Shown here: in pieces, positions 55,414 to 63,860 of the stretch
How the letters are laid out: the number at the start of each line of letters is the position of its first letter
How positions within the stretch are numbered: position 1 is the stretch's first letter
Assembly (NCBI GenBank): GCA_965237505.1
Contig: CBDEFR010000009.1
Coordinates: 744,001-808,000 of the forward strand
From: NVTR01 sp965237505
GTDB taxonomy: Bacteria; Pseudomonadota; Alphaproteobacteria; Rhodobacterales; Rhodobacteraceae
Length of the DNA: 64,000 bases
Reading direction: 5' to 3'
Translations under genes and position numbers: made by a program
The notes under the pieces: generated by a model
The model's input: the letters and a program-made list of their open reading frames with translations, nothing else
Told to the model about the DNA's origin: nothing
Databases searched by the model: none

Positions 55414-55591
55414 GTCTTGCCTCCCTGATATGCCCGAAAATTACATGAGAGTGCCGGTCGCGTCAACCCCCTTTCGGCACTTTCTTACATAATCCCCTAA
55501 AAATGCACCACTTGATGCGATTCAGCCCAGCGTTGGCGGTTGTCCCGGTAGTCCATAGGAGGGACCCGCGCTGCTTCGTGTAGCGCTTGCG

Positions 55592-56422
55592 TTACGCGAA
55601 GCGAAGCAGCGTGGGAGGTGCCTGTGGGCCCACCGGGTCAACCATGGGCTGGGTTGTCAGGTTTTTGGGGGTTTCCGCCCGTTTTTGGCTCTGGTTGAGA
55701 CGGTAGCTGTCGCCGTTCATCTCCAGGATATGAACGTGGTGTGTGAGCCGGTCCAGCAACGCCCCAGTCAGGCGCTCGGAACCGAACACCTCGGTCCACT
55801 CATCGAACGGTAGATTGGAGGTCACCAGGGTGGAGCCGCCTTCGTAACGTTGGCTGAACACCTCGAACAACAACTCGGCCCCGGTTTTGCCAAGCGGCAC
55901 GAAGCCGAGCTCATCGATGATCAGCAGCTTGTATTTTGCTAACTGCTTCTGGAACCGCAACAGGCGCTTCTCGTCCCTGGCCTCGATGAGCTCGTGGACC
56001 AAAGCCGCCGCCGTGATAAAGCCGACGGTGAGGCCTTTCTGACAAGCCGCCAGACCGAGGCCGAGGGCGATATGGGTTTTGCCGGTGCCGCTATTGCCAA
56101 GTGCGATGACGTTTTCACGACGCTCGATGTATTCACAACGCGCCAGTTCCAGAACCATCATCTTGTTGAGCGATGGCATGGCTTTGAAGTCGAAGCTGTC
56201 CAGGCTTTTGACGGCGGGGAACCTGGCCATCCTGATCCGCCGCTCGACCATGCGGCGTTCCCGATCAATCAACTCCAGTTCGGTCAGGCGAACAAGGTAA
56301 CGCACATGATCGACGCCCCCGGCAGCGCATTGGCGGGCCTGCCTGTCGTATTCCCGCAGGAAGGTCGGCAGCTTGAGGGCCTTCAGATGATAGGCCAGCA
56401 AGAGCTGTGGCGTATCGCTCAT
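55592..56422 (-). CDS. istB: IstB helper ATPase of IS21 copy 3
   Basis: A 276-residue AAA+ ATPase starting MSDTPQLLLAYHLKALKLPT, with Walker A GNSGTGKTHIALGL and Walker B LLIIDELGFVPLGKTG. ATG at 56422 overlaps the istA stop. Its C-terminus has an extension (VDPVGPQAPPTLLRFA) not present in copies 1-2. Intact. Confidence 0.9.
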   Translation of the reverse strand: MSDTPQLLLAYHLKALKLPTFLREYDRQARQCAAGGVDHVRYLVRLTELELIDRERRMVERRIRMARFPAVKSLDSFDFKAMPSLNKMMVLELARCEYIERRENVIALGNSGTGKTHIALGLGLAACQKGLTVGFITAAALVHELIEARDEKRLLRFQKQLAKYKLLIIDELGFVPLGKTGAELLFEVFSQRYEGGSTLVTSNLPFDEWTEVFGSERLTGALLDRLTHHVHILEMNGDSYRLNQSQKRAETPKNLTTQPMVDPVGPQAPPTLLRFA

Positions 56423-57918
56423 GGCGCTGCCCCCTTCAGGAGCCCCATGTACGAGCGCGCCGAGGTTGTTGCCACCTCGGCGCGCGGCAGATAGGGATGG
56501 GCCAGCAGGTTCAAGCGTGGCGGCCGCTTCTCGATCCGGCACAGCACCAGGTGCTTGACCGCATCGAAGCCGATCACGCCGCGCTCCAGCGCCTCCGATA
56601 TGGCGGCTCGAACATCGTCGAGGGAGAAGCTCTCGATTAGCCGCAGCACCTGGACGTATTCGCGCTTCCCGGCTTTGCCCATCCGCGCTTCAAGTAGGCG
56701 GCGGAGATCGCCGAACACCGGCGGCAACAGCCAGCCGGCCAAGGGAGCCGCCTGATCCAGCGCGTTGGTCTTTTACTCCAGCAAGGACAGATAGTGCAGC
56801 GGATCGAAGACGAAGTCCTCTTGCTCGTATGAACGCGGGTGCCTGGCAATCACCTCTGCGGCGCAACTGATGACCACCTCGTGGACATAGCCGCGGACCA
56901 GCACCTCGCAATGGCCGAACCGTGTGGGGACGGAGTAATCGGTGCCGCGATAGCGCACCAGCGACAGCGAACTGACCCGCCCCGGGCGCTTGTCGCAGGC
57001 GTCGTAGGCGATTGCGGGAAGGCGCTGAAGAACCGCACGATCCCGTTCCAGGCGTTCGCCGACCGTCTGGTCGTGGCCACGCAGTTGTTCCGCCCATCGC
57101 TTGGCGCAGCAGGCTTCAAGATGCGTGTTGAGATCATCGAAGTTCCGGAACCTTGGCATCGGCACCAGGAAGTTCCGGCGGCAATAGCCGACGATCCCCT
57201 CGACCTTGCCCTTGTCGTTCCCCTTGCCGGGGCGGCCAAAGCGGTCCGCGAACAGGTAATGGGATCGTAACTCGCTGAACACACGTGTCCGCTGACGCTT
57301 GCCGTCACCGAGGATGCGGGCCACCGCAATCCTGGTGTTGTCATAAAGGATCGAGCGCGGCACACCGCCGAAGAAGGAGAACCCCGAGACATGGCCGTCA
57401 CAGAAGGCCTCCGTGGTCTCCCCCGGATAGGCCTTCACAAAGCAGGCGTCCGAGTGGGGTAGGCTCATCGCCAGGAAGTGGATCTTGCGTTCCACGCCGC
57501 CGATGACGGCCAGGGCCTCGCCAAAATCAACCTGGGCGTGGCCGGGAGAATGCGTCAGCGGAACAAACATCTCCCGCCGGCGCTGTCGGACACCGCAGAT
57601 GTAGTCCTTCACAATGGTGATCTTGCCCGTAAAGCCGTACTCATCACGCCGCCGCTCGAATATCCGCTTCGATGTGTGACGGTGCGTCTTCGGACGATCC
57701 TTATCCTCTTCCAGAATACGGTCGATAATACCGATGAACGGATCGAGCTTCGGGCGGACCGGAGGCCGCGTCCGGACATAACCCGGTGGCACCGAATAGC
57801 TCAACATCTTCCTGACCGTGCGCGGGTCGATCCCAAAACAACGAGCCGCTTCGCGTTGGCTCAGACCCTCAATCATTACCGCGTGGCGAACCCGCCCATA
57901 CAGTTCCACTCGCTTCAT
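56419..57918 (-). pseudogene. istA: IstA transposase of IS21 copy 3, with a nonsense codon
   Basis: The start MKRVELYGRVRHAVMIEGLS at 57918 is followed by the HTH and DDE core (HAQVDFGEALAVIGG, GRPGKGNDKGKVEGIVGYCR) up to LHYLSLLE, where TAA (56773-56775) stands in place of the glutamine of the related copy (LLEQKV). The same frame continues beyond the stop to KGAAP at 56419. Readthrough or one substitution would give a 499-residue protein. Confidence 0.88.
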
Positions 57919-58033
57919 CCCCCACCCTTCGCTCCAAAATGCAAAGGGCTATCGCTGACGGAATTTTGCTCCGGCGCAACCAGACTCTCCGGCCGCTTCA
58001 GTGAGGGATTATTGCTCCGGCGTTCTCAGTCGC

Positions 58034-58506
58034 TCTTGAGCAAGCGCTCAGCGTCTCATGAACAACCCTATCCGACTTTCTCATATGACGTGTTTTAACC
58101 GGAATATTTCTTTGTCTGATTTTCGGAGTTTTTCAACAGAATAGGCTCAGAGCCGTCGTCCGGGGCCTCAATGCTCGTTGTATACTGTCCGGCAAGTGGC
58201 AATGTCGGCTGTGAGCCCATAGTGACCAAGGCTACCGTCGCAGCAAATTGTAACGACCGGGGGGGAATCCAGACTTTCGCTGCGAGTGCGAAGTAGCACG
58301 TGCCAATTCCGGAAAGCGGACGTTCACCCCTCAATTTTGAGATCGGGCATGCTAATGACTGCTGAGCGGGACAAATCTGCCGTTCGATTTTCTGATGCCA
58401 AGTGGTACTCACGACCCTAACCTGACATTCAATCCCAATCTGCCATGCTGCGCTGCGGCCCGTCATAGCGGTCATTCGTGAACTGCGTAGAAATCCTAAG
58501 CATTGC
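58034..58506. other. Intergenic region with degraded dispersed repeats
   Basis: No convincing gene. It holds the reverse-oriented copies of the short blocks described at 53107-53348, and phrases such as CCGGAAAGCGGACGTTCACC that resemble intergenic repeat relics of marine alphaproteobacteria. Functional role unknown. Confidence 0.45.
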
Positions 58507-58683
58507 ATGTCAGCTGTGCGGAAAATACGGACCATTGCTCAACGAAGACTTTCCCATCCAAATGGAATCAGTCTCATCATTTCTGGTCTGATCGATCTGA
58601 ATCATCGCCAAAAAAAACTCGAAGATGCGTTGAGGGCACTGGATGAGGGTGGGGTGGGGGAAGATGGTATTGCCTTAGGATGA
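58507..58683 (+). CDS. Possible 58-residue ORF
   Basis: The frame begins MSAVRKIRTIAQRRLSHPNG and ends LEDALRALDEGGVGEDGIAL-G, a helical, charged C-terminus. No ribosome site is evident, and it could be a fragment of a longer lost gene. I do not recognise it. Confidence 0.25.
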   Translation: MSAVRKIRTIAQRRLSHPNGISLIISGLIDLNHRQKKLEDALRALDEGGVGEDGIALG

Positions 58684-58879
58684 GTGGTTCGCAATCACCT
58701 GACAACTCCCACACGGACGATCTGCGACGATAATTTTTCATAGGGTGATTTTTTGAAATTGGAGTAATGTTGTTCGTGCGATATTTTTTGCAATGAGCAA
58801 GAAAATATCATGGTGCGCAAACTGCCTTTGGTGTTGGCCCGCAATCGTAGCACCGGGGCAGTAAAAAAAGGTTTGTCCG

Positions 58880-59620
58880 ATGATCATGTTGTATCGCTTT
58901 GGGTTTCTGGGATTGCTTTTTGGGCTTTGGACGCTGGCGGCCCAGCAAATGGGGAACAATACCGTACCGAGCCCCAACGAAACTTTGCTTGCGGCCCGCA
59001 GGCTGATCGCAGAAGGGCAGCTGGCCGCCGCACTTGCTGACAGCTTGACCGTCTATCTTGCTGGTTATGCCGCCGCGGTCGCTGCTGCGATACCTCTTGG
59101 ATTGGCAATGGGAGGGTTTCGTGTGTTTGGAAAGACAGTCGAGATCTTTGTTTTTGCACTGGCAGCGACACCTCGGGTTGCATTCATCCCACTGATAATC
59201 GTTCTGTTGGGTCTTGGGATTGAGGCGAAAATGTTCATCGTTTTTCTGGGAGCATTGATGCCAATACTGATCAACACGTATGCTGGGGTGTTGGCCGTCG
59301 ATGAGGAGCTTGTTGAAATGGCACATTCTGTAGGTGCCAGCCGCCAGCGAATTTTTCTTCGAGTTGTGCTACCCGGATCGATTCCATTTATCATTGTTGG
59401 CATGCGCCTGGGGGCCACGATCGGGTTAATCAATACGGTGGTGGCCGAACTTTACACCGCAGTGAAAGGGCTGGGCGGATTACTTGCGATCTACGGAAAC
59501 TCGTTTCGCATGGCTGAATACTTCGTGGTGGTTTTGACACTGGCGGTTGTAGGTGTGGTCGTCACAGAGGGGCTTCGGTACTCGGAGGTACGATTTTCAA
59601 GATGGCGTCCAGCACATTGA
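58880..59620 (+). CDS. ABC transporter permease (SsuC/TauC/ThiX type)
   Basis: A 246-residue inner-membrane permease with six predicted helices. The EAA loop reads ELVEMAHSVGASRQRIFLRV followed by VLPGSIPFIIVGMRLG, as in nitrate/sulfonate/thiamine-precursor importers. It leads a three-gene operon with the binding protein and ATPase. A T-rich stretch at 58730-58800 may hold the promoter. Intact. Confidence 0.88.
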   Translation: MIMLYRFGFLGLLFGLWTLAAQQMGNNTVPSPNETLLAARRLIAEGQLAAALADSLTVYLAGYAAAVAAAIPLGLAMGGFRVFGKTVEIFVFALAATPRVAFIPLIIVLLGLGIEAKMFIVFLGALMPILINTYAGVLAVDEELVEMAHSVGASRQRIFLRVVLPGSIPFIIVGMRLGATIGLINTVVAELYTAVKGLGGLLAIYGNSFRMAEYFVVVLTLAVVGVVVTEGLRYSEVRFSRWRPAH

Positions 59621-59680
59621 GTAAACTGACAAAATCGCTGTAGCAAATATTTGTTAAAGCGACCAAAGGGAGGAAAAAAA

Positions 59681-60703
59681 ATGGGAAGTAGACTTTTATT
59701 GGCCGTTGTCACAGGCATTTTGGCCGGAATTGGATTTCCACAACTGACGCAAGCCGATACGTTTCGGCTCATCGTTACACATCTCGAACCGCCACTGGTT
59801 CCTAATTCTGTAATGGATTTGGCTGTAGAGCTTGGCTATTTCGAACGTGAAGGCGTAGATGTCGAACTTATTCGCGTGCAACAAACGCCATCGGCTCTGG
59901 CTGCGATCCTTGCAGGCGAAGGTGACATGGCAAATGTCGGTGTCCAAGCGGTTCTGCAGCTTCACGCCCAAGAAAACAAGGTGCTCAGGGCGGTGGCGTC
60001 TCCGAACAAGTCGTTACCCTTTTTGATCGCGGCAAAAGATGAGATCACATCGCCATCTGGCCTGGCGGGGCGCGCCTTTGGAGTTGGTCGGATCGGCAGT
60101 CTCGACCACTCGCTCAGCACACGGGTCCTGGCCGCTGAAGGTGTTCCAATGGAATCGCTTGATGTGGTGACATTAGGCCAGCCGAGTGTTCGCGCACTGG
60201 CACTCGCCGCCGGGCAAGTGGATGCAACAACTATGTCAATTGGAACCTGGATGTCCTTGCCTGACAAAACCGGGCTCGCCGTCGTCGTAACGCCAGAGGC
60301 TTACTATTCCGCCGCTCCCGTTGTGAACAAAGTCAACGTAGTTACCAGCGATGTACTGGAAAACAGACGGGCCGATGTCGTGGCCGTTGTCCGCGCACTC
60401 ACCCTGATTTCCAGGGATTTTGCTGACAATCCCGATGCCTGGGCCGCTGCAATGGTACCCTATGCCACGCAGATGACGGAAGAAACGCTGCGAGAATTGG
60501 CCCTGAGTTTTGCCGGTAGCTGGAGCGTCAATGCCGGATTAAGCCGCCCGGAATTGCAATTTACGCAAGACTGGATATTTGGGACCGAGGATTTTAAGAG
60601 TGCCACAGCGCCGGAACTTGGTGAGTGGGTTGATTTTTCGATCGCTGACGAAGTGCTGACAGCGATTGGAACGCAGGCCGGGTCGGATTTGCCGTTACGA
60701 TGA
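59681..60703 (+). CDS. NMT1/SsuA-type periplasmic substrate-binding protein
   Basis: The 340-residue precursor has a signal peptide (MGSRLLLAVVTGILAGIGFP, cleavage near QA-DT). The mature protein begins THLEPPLVPNSVMDLAVELG YFEREGVDVELI-like, the NMT1/ThiY signature, and has GEGDMANVGVQAVLQ and GRAFGVGRIGSLDHSL. AGGGAGG precedes the ATG. Its ligand could be a sulfonate, nitrile, pyrimidine or aromatic acid; the sequence alone does not say. The end overlaps the ATPase gene. Confidence 0.87.
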   Translation: MGSRLLLAVVTGILAGIGFPQLTQADTFRLIVTHLEPPLVPNSVMDLAVELGYFEREGVDVELIRVQQTPSALAAILAGEGDMANVGVQAVLQLHAQENKVLRAVASPNKSLPFLIAAKDEITSPSGLAGRAFGVGRIGSLDHSLSTRVLAAEGVPMESLDVVTLGQPSVRALALAAGQVDATTMSIGTWMSLPDKTGLAVVVTPEAYYSAAPVVNKVNVVTSDVLENRRADVVAVVRALTLISRDFADNPDAWAAAMVPYATQMTEETLRELALSFAGSWSVNAGLSRPELQFTQDWIFGTEDFKSATAPELGEWVDFSIADEVLTAIGTQAGSDLPLR

Positions 60704-61572
60704 AATCTGAAATGGGCCGCACTGGCGCTACCAACGGTCCCGACGGTGTCAAAGTTGCTGGCATTGTTCTTGACCGGGTCTCCAAGTCATTCCAGACCGC
60801 GGACGGACGAAATAGTGTGCTGGCCGTGCAGAATATTTCGCTGACAATTGCACCGACGCGTTTCGTAGCCCTGCTGGGCCCATCGGGTTGTGGCAAGACC
60901 ACGATCTTGCGTCTTGCCGACGGATTGATCCAACCCGGTGCCGGGGAAGTACAGGTGCACGGCGCCGCACCTTTGCCCGGTCCTGATATCGGATTTGTTT
61001 TCCAGTCGTTCCGGCTAATTCCGTGGGCCACTGTCGCGCAAAATGTTGCATTTTCATTGGCCGAAATGGGGCTAAGCAAGGCTGAAAAGCTGACCCGCGT
61101 GGCGCACAACATCGAATTGGTCGGCCTCTCACGTTTTGCTGACGCCTATCCCGGCACTTTATCAGGCGGCATGAAACAGCGTGTGGCCCTGGCCCGCGCG
61201 CTGGCACCTGAACCGCGGGTTCTGTTGATGGACGAACCGTTCGCCAGCATTGATGCGCAAACGCGGGAACTAATGCAGATGGAATTGATGAAGATCTGGA
61301 CCGCGCGCTGTTCGACCGTGATGTTTGTTACCCACAGCGTCGACGAGGCAATCGTACTGGCGGATGAGATCGTGCTTATTGGGCCCCATCCCGGGCAAGT
61401 CATGGAAGTTATCGATGTTGGTCTGGATCGCCCCCGGTGGACCTATGACGTGCGCACCGAAAGTCGCTACATCGAATTGCGTGCGTATCTTTCCGATCGT
61501 ATGCGCGAGCTTGTTTTTTCTGATCCATCGTCCGAGTTTTTCGGTCGTGATGTGGATCGACCGGTTACTTGA
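60700..61572 (+). CDS. ABC transporter ATP-binding protein (SsuB/TauB type)
   Basis: A 290-residue ATPase: Walker A LLGPSGCGKTTILRLAD, Q-loop VFQSFRLIPWATV, signature LSGGMKQRVALARAL, Walker B VLLMDEPFASID and H-loop VTHSVDEA. It powers uptake through the adjacent permease. The ATG overlaps the binding-protein stop (ATGA). An N-terminal 18-residue extension precedes the usual start. Intact. Confidence 0.92.
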   Translation: MKSEMGRTGATNGPDGVKVAGIVLDRVSKSFQTADGRNSVLAVQNISLTIAPTRFVALLGPSGCGKTTILRLADGLIQPGAGEVQVHGAAPLPGPDIGFVFQSFRLIPWATVAQNVAFSLAEMGLSKAEKLTRVAHNIELVGLSRFADAYPGTLSGGMKQRVALARALAPEPRVLLMDEPFASIDAQTRELMQMELMKIWTARCSTVMFVTHSVDEAIVLADEIVLIGPHPGQVMEVIDVGLDRPRWTYDVRTESRYIELRAYLSDRMRELVFSDPSSEFFGRDVDRPVT

Positions 61573-61615
61573 CCTTATTGGCCAACATAATGCTCAGGTA
61601 TTGGTGTTGGCGTAA
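61550..61615 (+). pseudogene. 5' stub of a second ABC permease
   Basis: An ATG overlapping the ATPase end opens MWIDRLLDLIGQHNAQVLVL-A and then stops. Importers of this kind often have a second permease here. The sequence after it (61616-61700: LLQDKAAVLAHLIAGAQPDQ then IVIIGRNLLQ and stop) reads like the C-terminus of another, unrecognised protein, so a deletion junction probably lies at about 61613. Confidence 0.4.
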
Positions 61616-61722
61616 TCCCTATTGCAAGATAAAGCGGCTGTGCTAGCCCATCTCATCGCCGGTGCCCAACCCGATCAAATTGTCATCATTGGGCGAAATC
61701 TGCTGCAGTAACGGGAGGAACG

Positions 61723-61836
61723 ATGGTAATAGTTCTTGCAATCGACTTCTGCGTCGGCTTCGCTGTAAGCTCATACGCCTTTTCGCTTCAGCCGCAGACG
61801 CCATCCCGCTTGGCCTCGGTGGCGACTAGCCAGTAA
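61723..61836 (+). CDS. 37-residue leader-like ORF
   Basis: The frame MVIVLAIDFCVGFAVSSYAF and SLQPQTPSRLASVATSQ has a hydrophobic start. Its ribosome-site block CAGTAACGGGAGGAA recurs at its end, just before the cytochrome gene, so it may be a small leader or a duplicated start region. Weak support. Confidence 0.3.
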   Translation: MVIVLAIDFCVGFAVSSYAFSLQPQTPSRLASVATSQ

Positions 61837-61849
61837 CGGGAGGAAACCG

Positions 61850-62371
61850 ATGAACCCCACCATTCACGGCCCCGCAGCGCGCCGCGCGCTGGCCTTGGGA
61901 CTTGTCGTCGGCGCCTGGCTGATCCTGTCGGCGTCGACGTCCGGCGTTGAAACGTTTTTGCCGGCCGGCGCCGCCGCTGCGGCGGCCGAGCCGGACCGTA
62001 TCTATCTCGCCCAGGCCGACGCGGTTCCGGTCGAAAGTCCGGTCTCCTACTCATCTGCCCAGGCCAGTCGTGGAGAGAAAAAATACTTAAGAGCGTGTGA
62101 GGGGTGCCACGGAGAAAATCTAAAGGGCGGGATAAACGGTGGGAGGCCATTGCGCGGCATGAGTTTCGAGCAGAAGTACTTTGACGGAGCGCCAGCCTCG
62201 TGGATGTATGAGTTCATGAGCACCTTGATGCCGCCTAATTCGCCAGGGCGTTATTCTCCGAATACCTACGCCGACCTGATGGCCTACGTCCTCAAGCGGA
62301 ACGGCTTCAGGGCCGGCGCGCCACTGCCCTCAGACGTCGATGCGCTCGACTACTTGATCATGGAGAAGTGA
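61850..62371 (+). CDS. c-type cytochrome, monohaem, exported
   Basis: The 173-residue precursor has a signal/anchor (ALALGLVVGAWLILSASTSG) and one haem site CEGCH near residue 83, with a methionine candidate in STLMPPNSPGRYSPNTYADL. The pattern LKGGINGGRPLRGMSFEQKY and LMAYVLKRNGF resembles cytochromes c serving PQQ-dependent alcohol dehydrogenases. GGGAGGAA lies 6 bp before the ATG. The local GC content is higher than in the regions to the left. Electron partner unknown. Confidence 0.8.
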   Translation: MNPTIHGPAARRALALGLVVGAWLILSASTSGVETFLPAGAAAAAAEPDRIYLAQADAVPVESPVSYSSAQASRGEKKYLRACEGCHGENLKGGINGGRPLRGMSFEQKYFDGAPASWMYEFMSTLMPPNSPGRYSPNTYADLMAYVLKRNGFRAGAPLPSDVDALDYLIMEK

Positions 62372-62420
62372 TCGGGGGCCGGCGCGGGGACGGCGGCATG
62401 CGTTTGGCCGGACCCTGACT

Positions 62421-63029
62421 ATGGGGCTGTCAGAGCTCACCCTCCAGTCGATCGCCTTCCGTGTCCTGGCGCTTCTGATCATTGCTGGAGTTCATGGTGG
62501 CATCGTTGCGGGGGCGGCGGTCTTCTTGGGCGACAAGGGACCGAAATACGACGGCCGCCTGACCATCGTGCCGGCCAGCCATATCGATCTTGTCGGCGCA
62601 ATCAGCCTGATCATCTTCGGACTGGGCTGGGCGAAGCCGATGGCTATCGACGCACGACAGTTCCGCATCGGTCGAATCGGCATTGTCGTCGTCATCCTGG
62701 CCGGCTTCGTCGGCCTGCTTGTCACGGCCGCGCTTCTCGACGCCCTGATCCTGCCGGCACTGACGACGTTGCCGCACACAGCCGCGCTGACGACGGCGGC
62801 GTTCCTCCGGGCCGCTAGCAGCCTGTCGATCTGGTTCGCGCTGCTTGGCCTCATCCCCATCCCGCCGCTCACCGGCGGGCTGCTCCTCAACGCGTTCGGC
62901 ATCCGCGTCTCACGGCAGACACAGTCGATCCTTGCCGCCGTGCTGCTCGTGGCGGTGGCGACGGGCATGGTCCGCCAGCTTCTCGGCCCGGCCCACGCCG
63001 TGCTGGCGTCGGTCATCCTCGGCGAGTGA
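62421..63029 (+). CDS. Site-2-protease-like membrane protein without HExxH
   Basis: The 202-residue protein has five or six hydrophobic helices. FGLGWAKPMAIDARQFR and LLGLIPIPPLTGGLLLNAFG correspond to the GWGKPVPV and NLLPIPPLDG motifs of M50 site-2 proteases. The zinc-binding HExxH of the first helix is replaced by VHGGIVAGAAVFLGD, and the LDG aspartate by threonine. It is therefore likely a non-proteolytic member. It lies 49 bp after the cytochrome gene on the same strand. Confidence 0.65.
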   Translation: MGLSELTLQSIAFRVLALLIIAGVHGGIVAGAAVFLGDKGPKYDGRLTIVPASHIDLVGAISLIIFGLGWAKPMAIDARQFRIGRIGIVVVILAGFVGLLVTAALLDALILPALTTLPHTAALTTAAFLRAASSLSIWFALLGLIPIPPLTGGLLLNAFGIRVSRQTQSILAAVLLVAVATGMVRQLLGPAHAVLASVILGE

Positions 63030-63036
63030 AAAGGAA

Positions 63037-63855
63037 TCACAGGGCGGGGACGGAGCCGCCCTGACCCATCGGCACCGCCCCATATTGCTCGAGGATGGCC
63101 GCCAGGGTGCCGTCCGAATCAAGCTGGCGGAAGGCCTGGACGATCTTGCGCTTTAGCGTGAGGTCGCCCTTCCAAAGGCCGAAGACCAGATTGTAGCGGG
63201 CGAGCTCATCGGGCAGGGAGGCGACCCACCAGTCGTTGTCCGCCGCCAGCCCGCCGGCCAGCAGCGCTTCGGTGACTCCGCCGTCGAGCTCACCGCCGGC
63301 GATGCCATCGACGAGCTCCTGGCCGTTGCGCACGACGCGGACGGTGACGCCCTGGCGGCGCAGGTAGCTGGCGAGGCCGATGCGGTCGAGACCGGAGATG
63401 AGGGTCAGTACCCCGATGGTGAGATCGTCGATATCTTCCAGCGGCGCCGGCGCCACGATCGCCCAGCCGGTCTCGGCGTAGGGCGGACCGGTATCCATGA
63501 ACGACCGGGTGAGCGTCGAATCGACGACGCCCCCGGCGAGCACCTGGCACTTGCCGCGGTTGATGGCCCAATGGCGCGGATTGAAGTCGCGGCCAATGGC
63601 ATCGTTGGGGCTGAGCAGCAACTCGACGCCGATGTAGTCGGCAACGGCACGGAGAATCTCGACGTCGATCCCCGGCCGGTCAGGATCGCCGGTGACCAGC
63701 GGCGGGTAGGTCGTCGGAACGCAGGCGCGGATGGCATGGTTCGCCTCGACCTCGCTGAGCGAGGTATCGGGCGGCAGTAAGGTGACCAGCAAGATCAGCA
63801 TCACCGCCAGCACCGGCCCGCTCAGATTGCCCGCCCATTTGCGCAAGCGTTCCAC
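63037..63855 (-). CDS. Family-3 solute-binding protein (MxaJ/XoxJ-like)
   Basis: A 272-residue exported protein: signal anchor GPVLAVMLILLVTLLPP, then IRACVPTTYPPLVTGDPDRP GIDVEI-type start, and WAINRGKCQVLAGGVVDSTL, the region where amino-acid-binding proteins contact ligand. Family-3 proteins with this type of ending accompany PQQ methanol/ethanol dehydrogenases (MxaJ, XoxJ). With the cytochrome and the ABC-2 permease nearby, that role is plausible, but no dehydrogenase gene is in the window. Confidence 0.65.
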   Translation of the reverse strand: MERLRKWAGNLSGPVLAVMLILLVTLLPPDTSLSEVEANHAIRACVPTTYPPLVTGDPDRPGIDVEILRAVADYIGVELLLSPNDAIGRDFNPRHWAINRGKCQVLAGGVVDSTLTRSFMDTGPPYAETGWAIVAPAPLEDIDDLTIGVLTLISGLDRIGLASYLRRQGVTVRVVRNGQELVDGIAGGELDGGVTEALLAGGLAADNDWWVASLPDELARYNLVFGLWKGDLTLKRKIVQAFRQLDSDGTLAAILEQYGAVPMGQGGSVPAL

Positions 63856-63860
63856 AGCGC

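Larger units (their letters stand above)
53394..55497 (-). mobile_element. Second IS1595-type element with nuclease-like cargo and a nested MITE
   Basis: The element is 2104 bp. The ends GGGGATTATGTAGGAAGGTG and GGGGATTATGTAAGAAAGTG are related to those of the element at 11938-14622. It is flanked by the 8-bp duplication TAAAAATG (53386-53393, 55498-55505). It holds a decayed IS1595 transposase, one cargo gene (53428-54074) and MITE copy 2. It lies inside IS21 copy 3. Confidence 0.9.
53349..58028 (-). mobile_element. IS21-family element, copy 3, carrying a nested IS1595-type element
   Basis: The ends are TGTCAACGCCGGAGTAAAAG (left) and TGAGAACGCCGGAGCAATAA (right, read inward), flanked by GTCGC (53344-53348, 58029-58033). 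It contains istA and istB (minus strand), related to but distinct from those of copies 1 and 2. The IS1595-type element sits near its istB-side end between duplicated TAAAAATG. Without that insert it is about 2568 bp. Confidence 0.88.

Noticed and set aside
61707..61845. CRISPR-like or tandem repeat because CAGTAACGGGAGGAA occurs twice
   Set aside because: Only two copies at 124 bp, each serving as a ribosome-site region; no spacer-repeat pattern.
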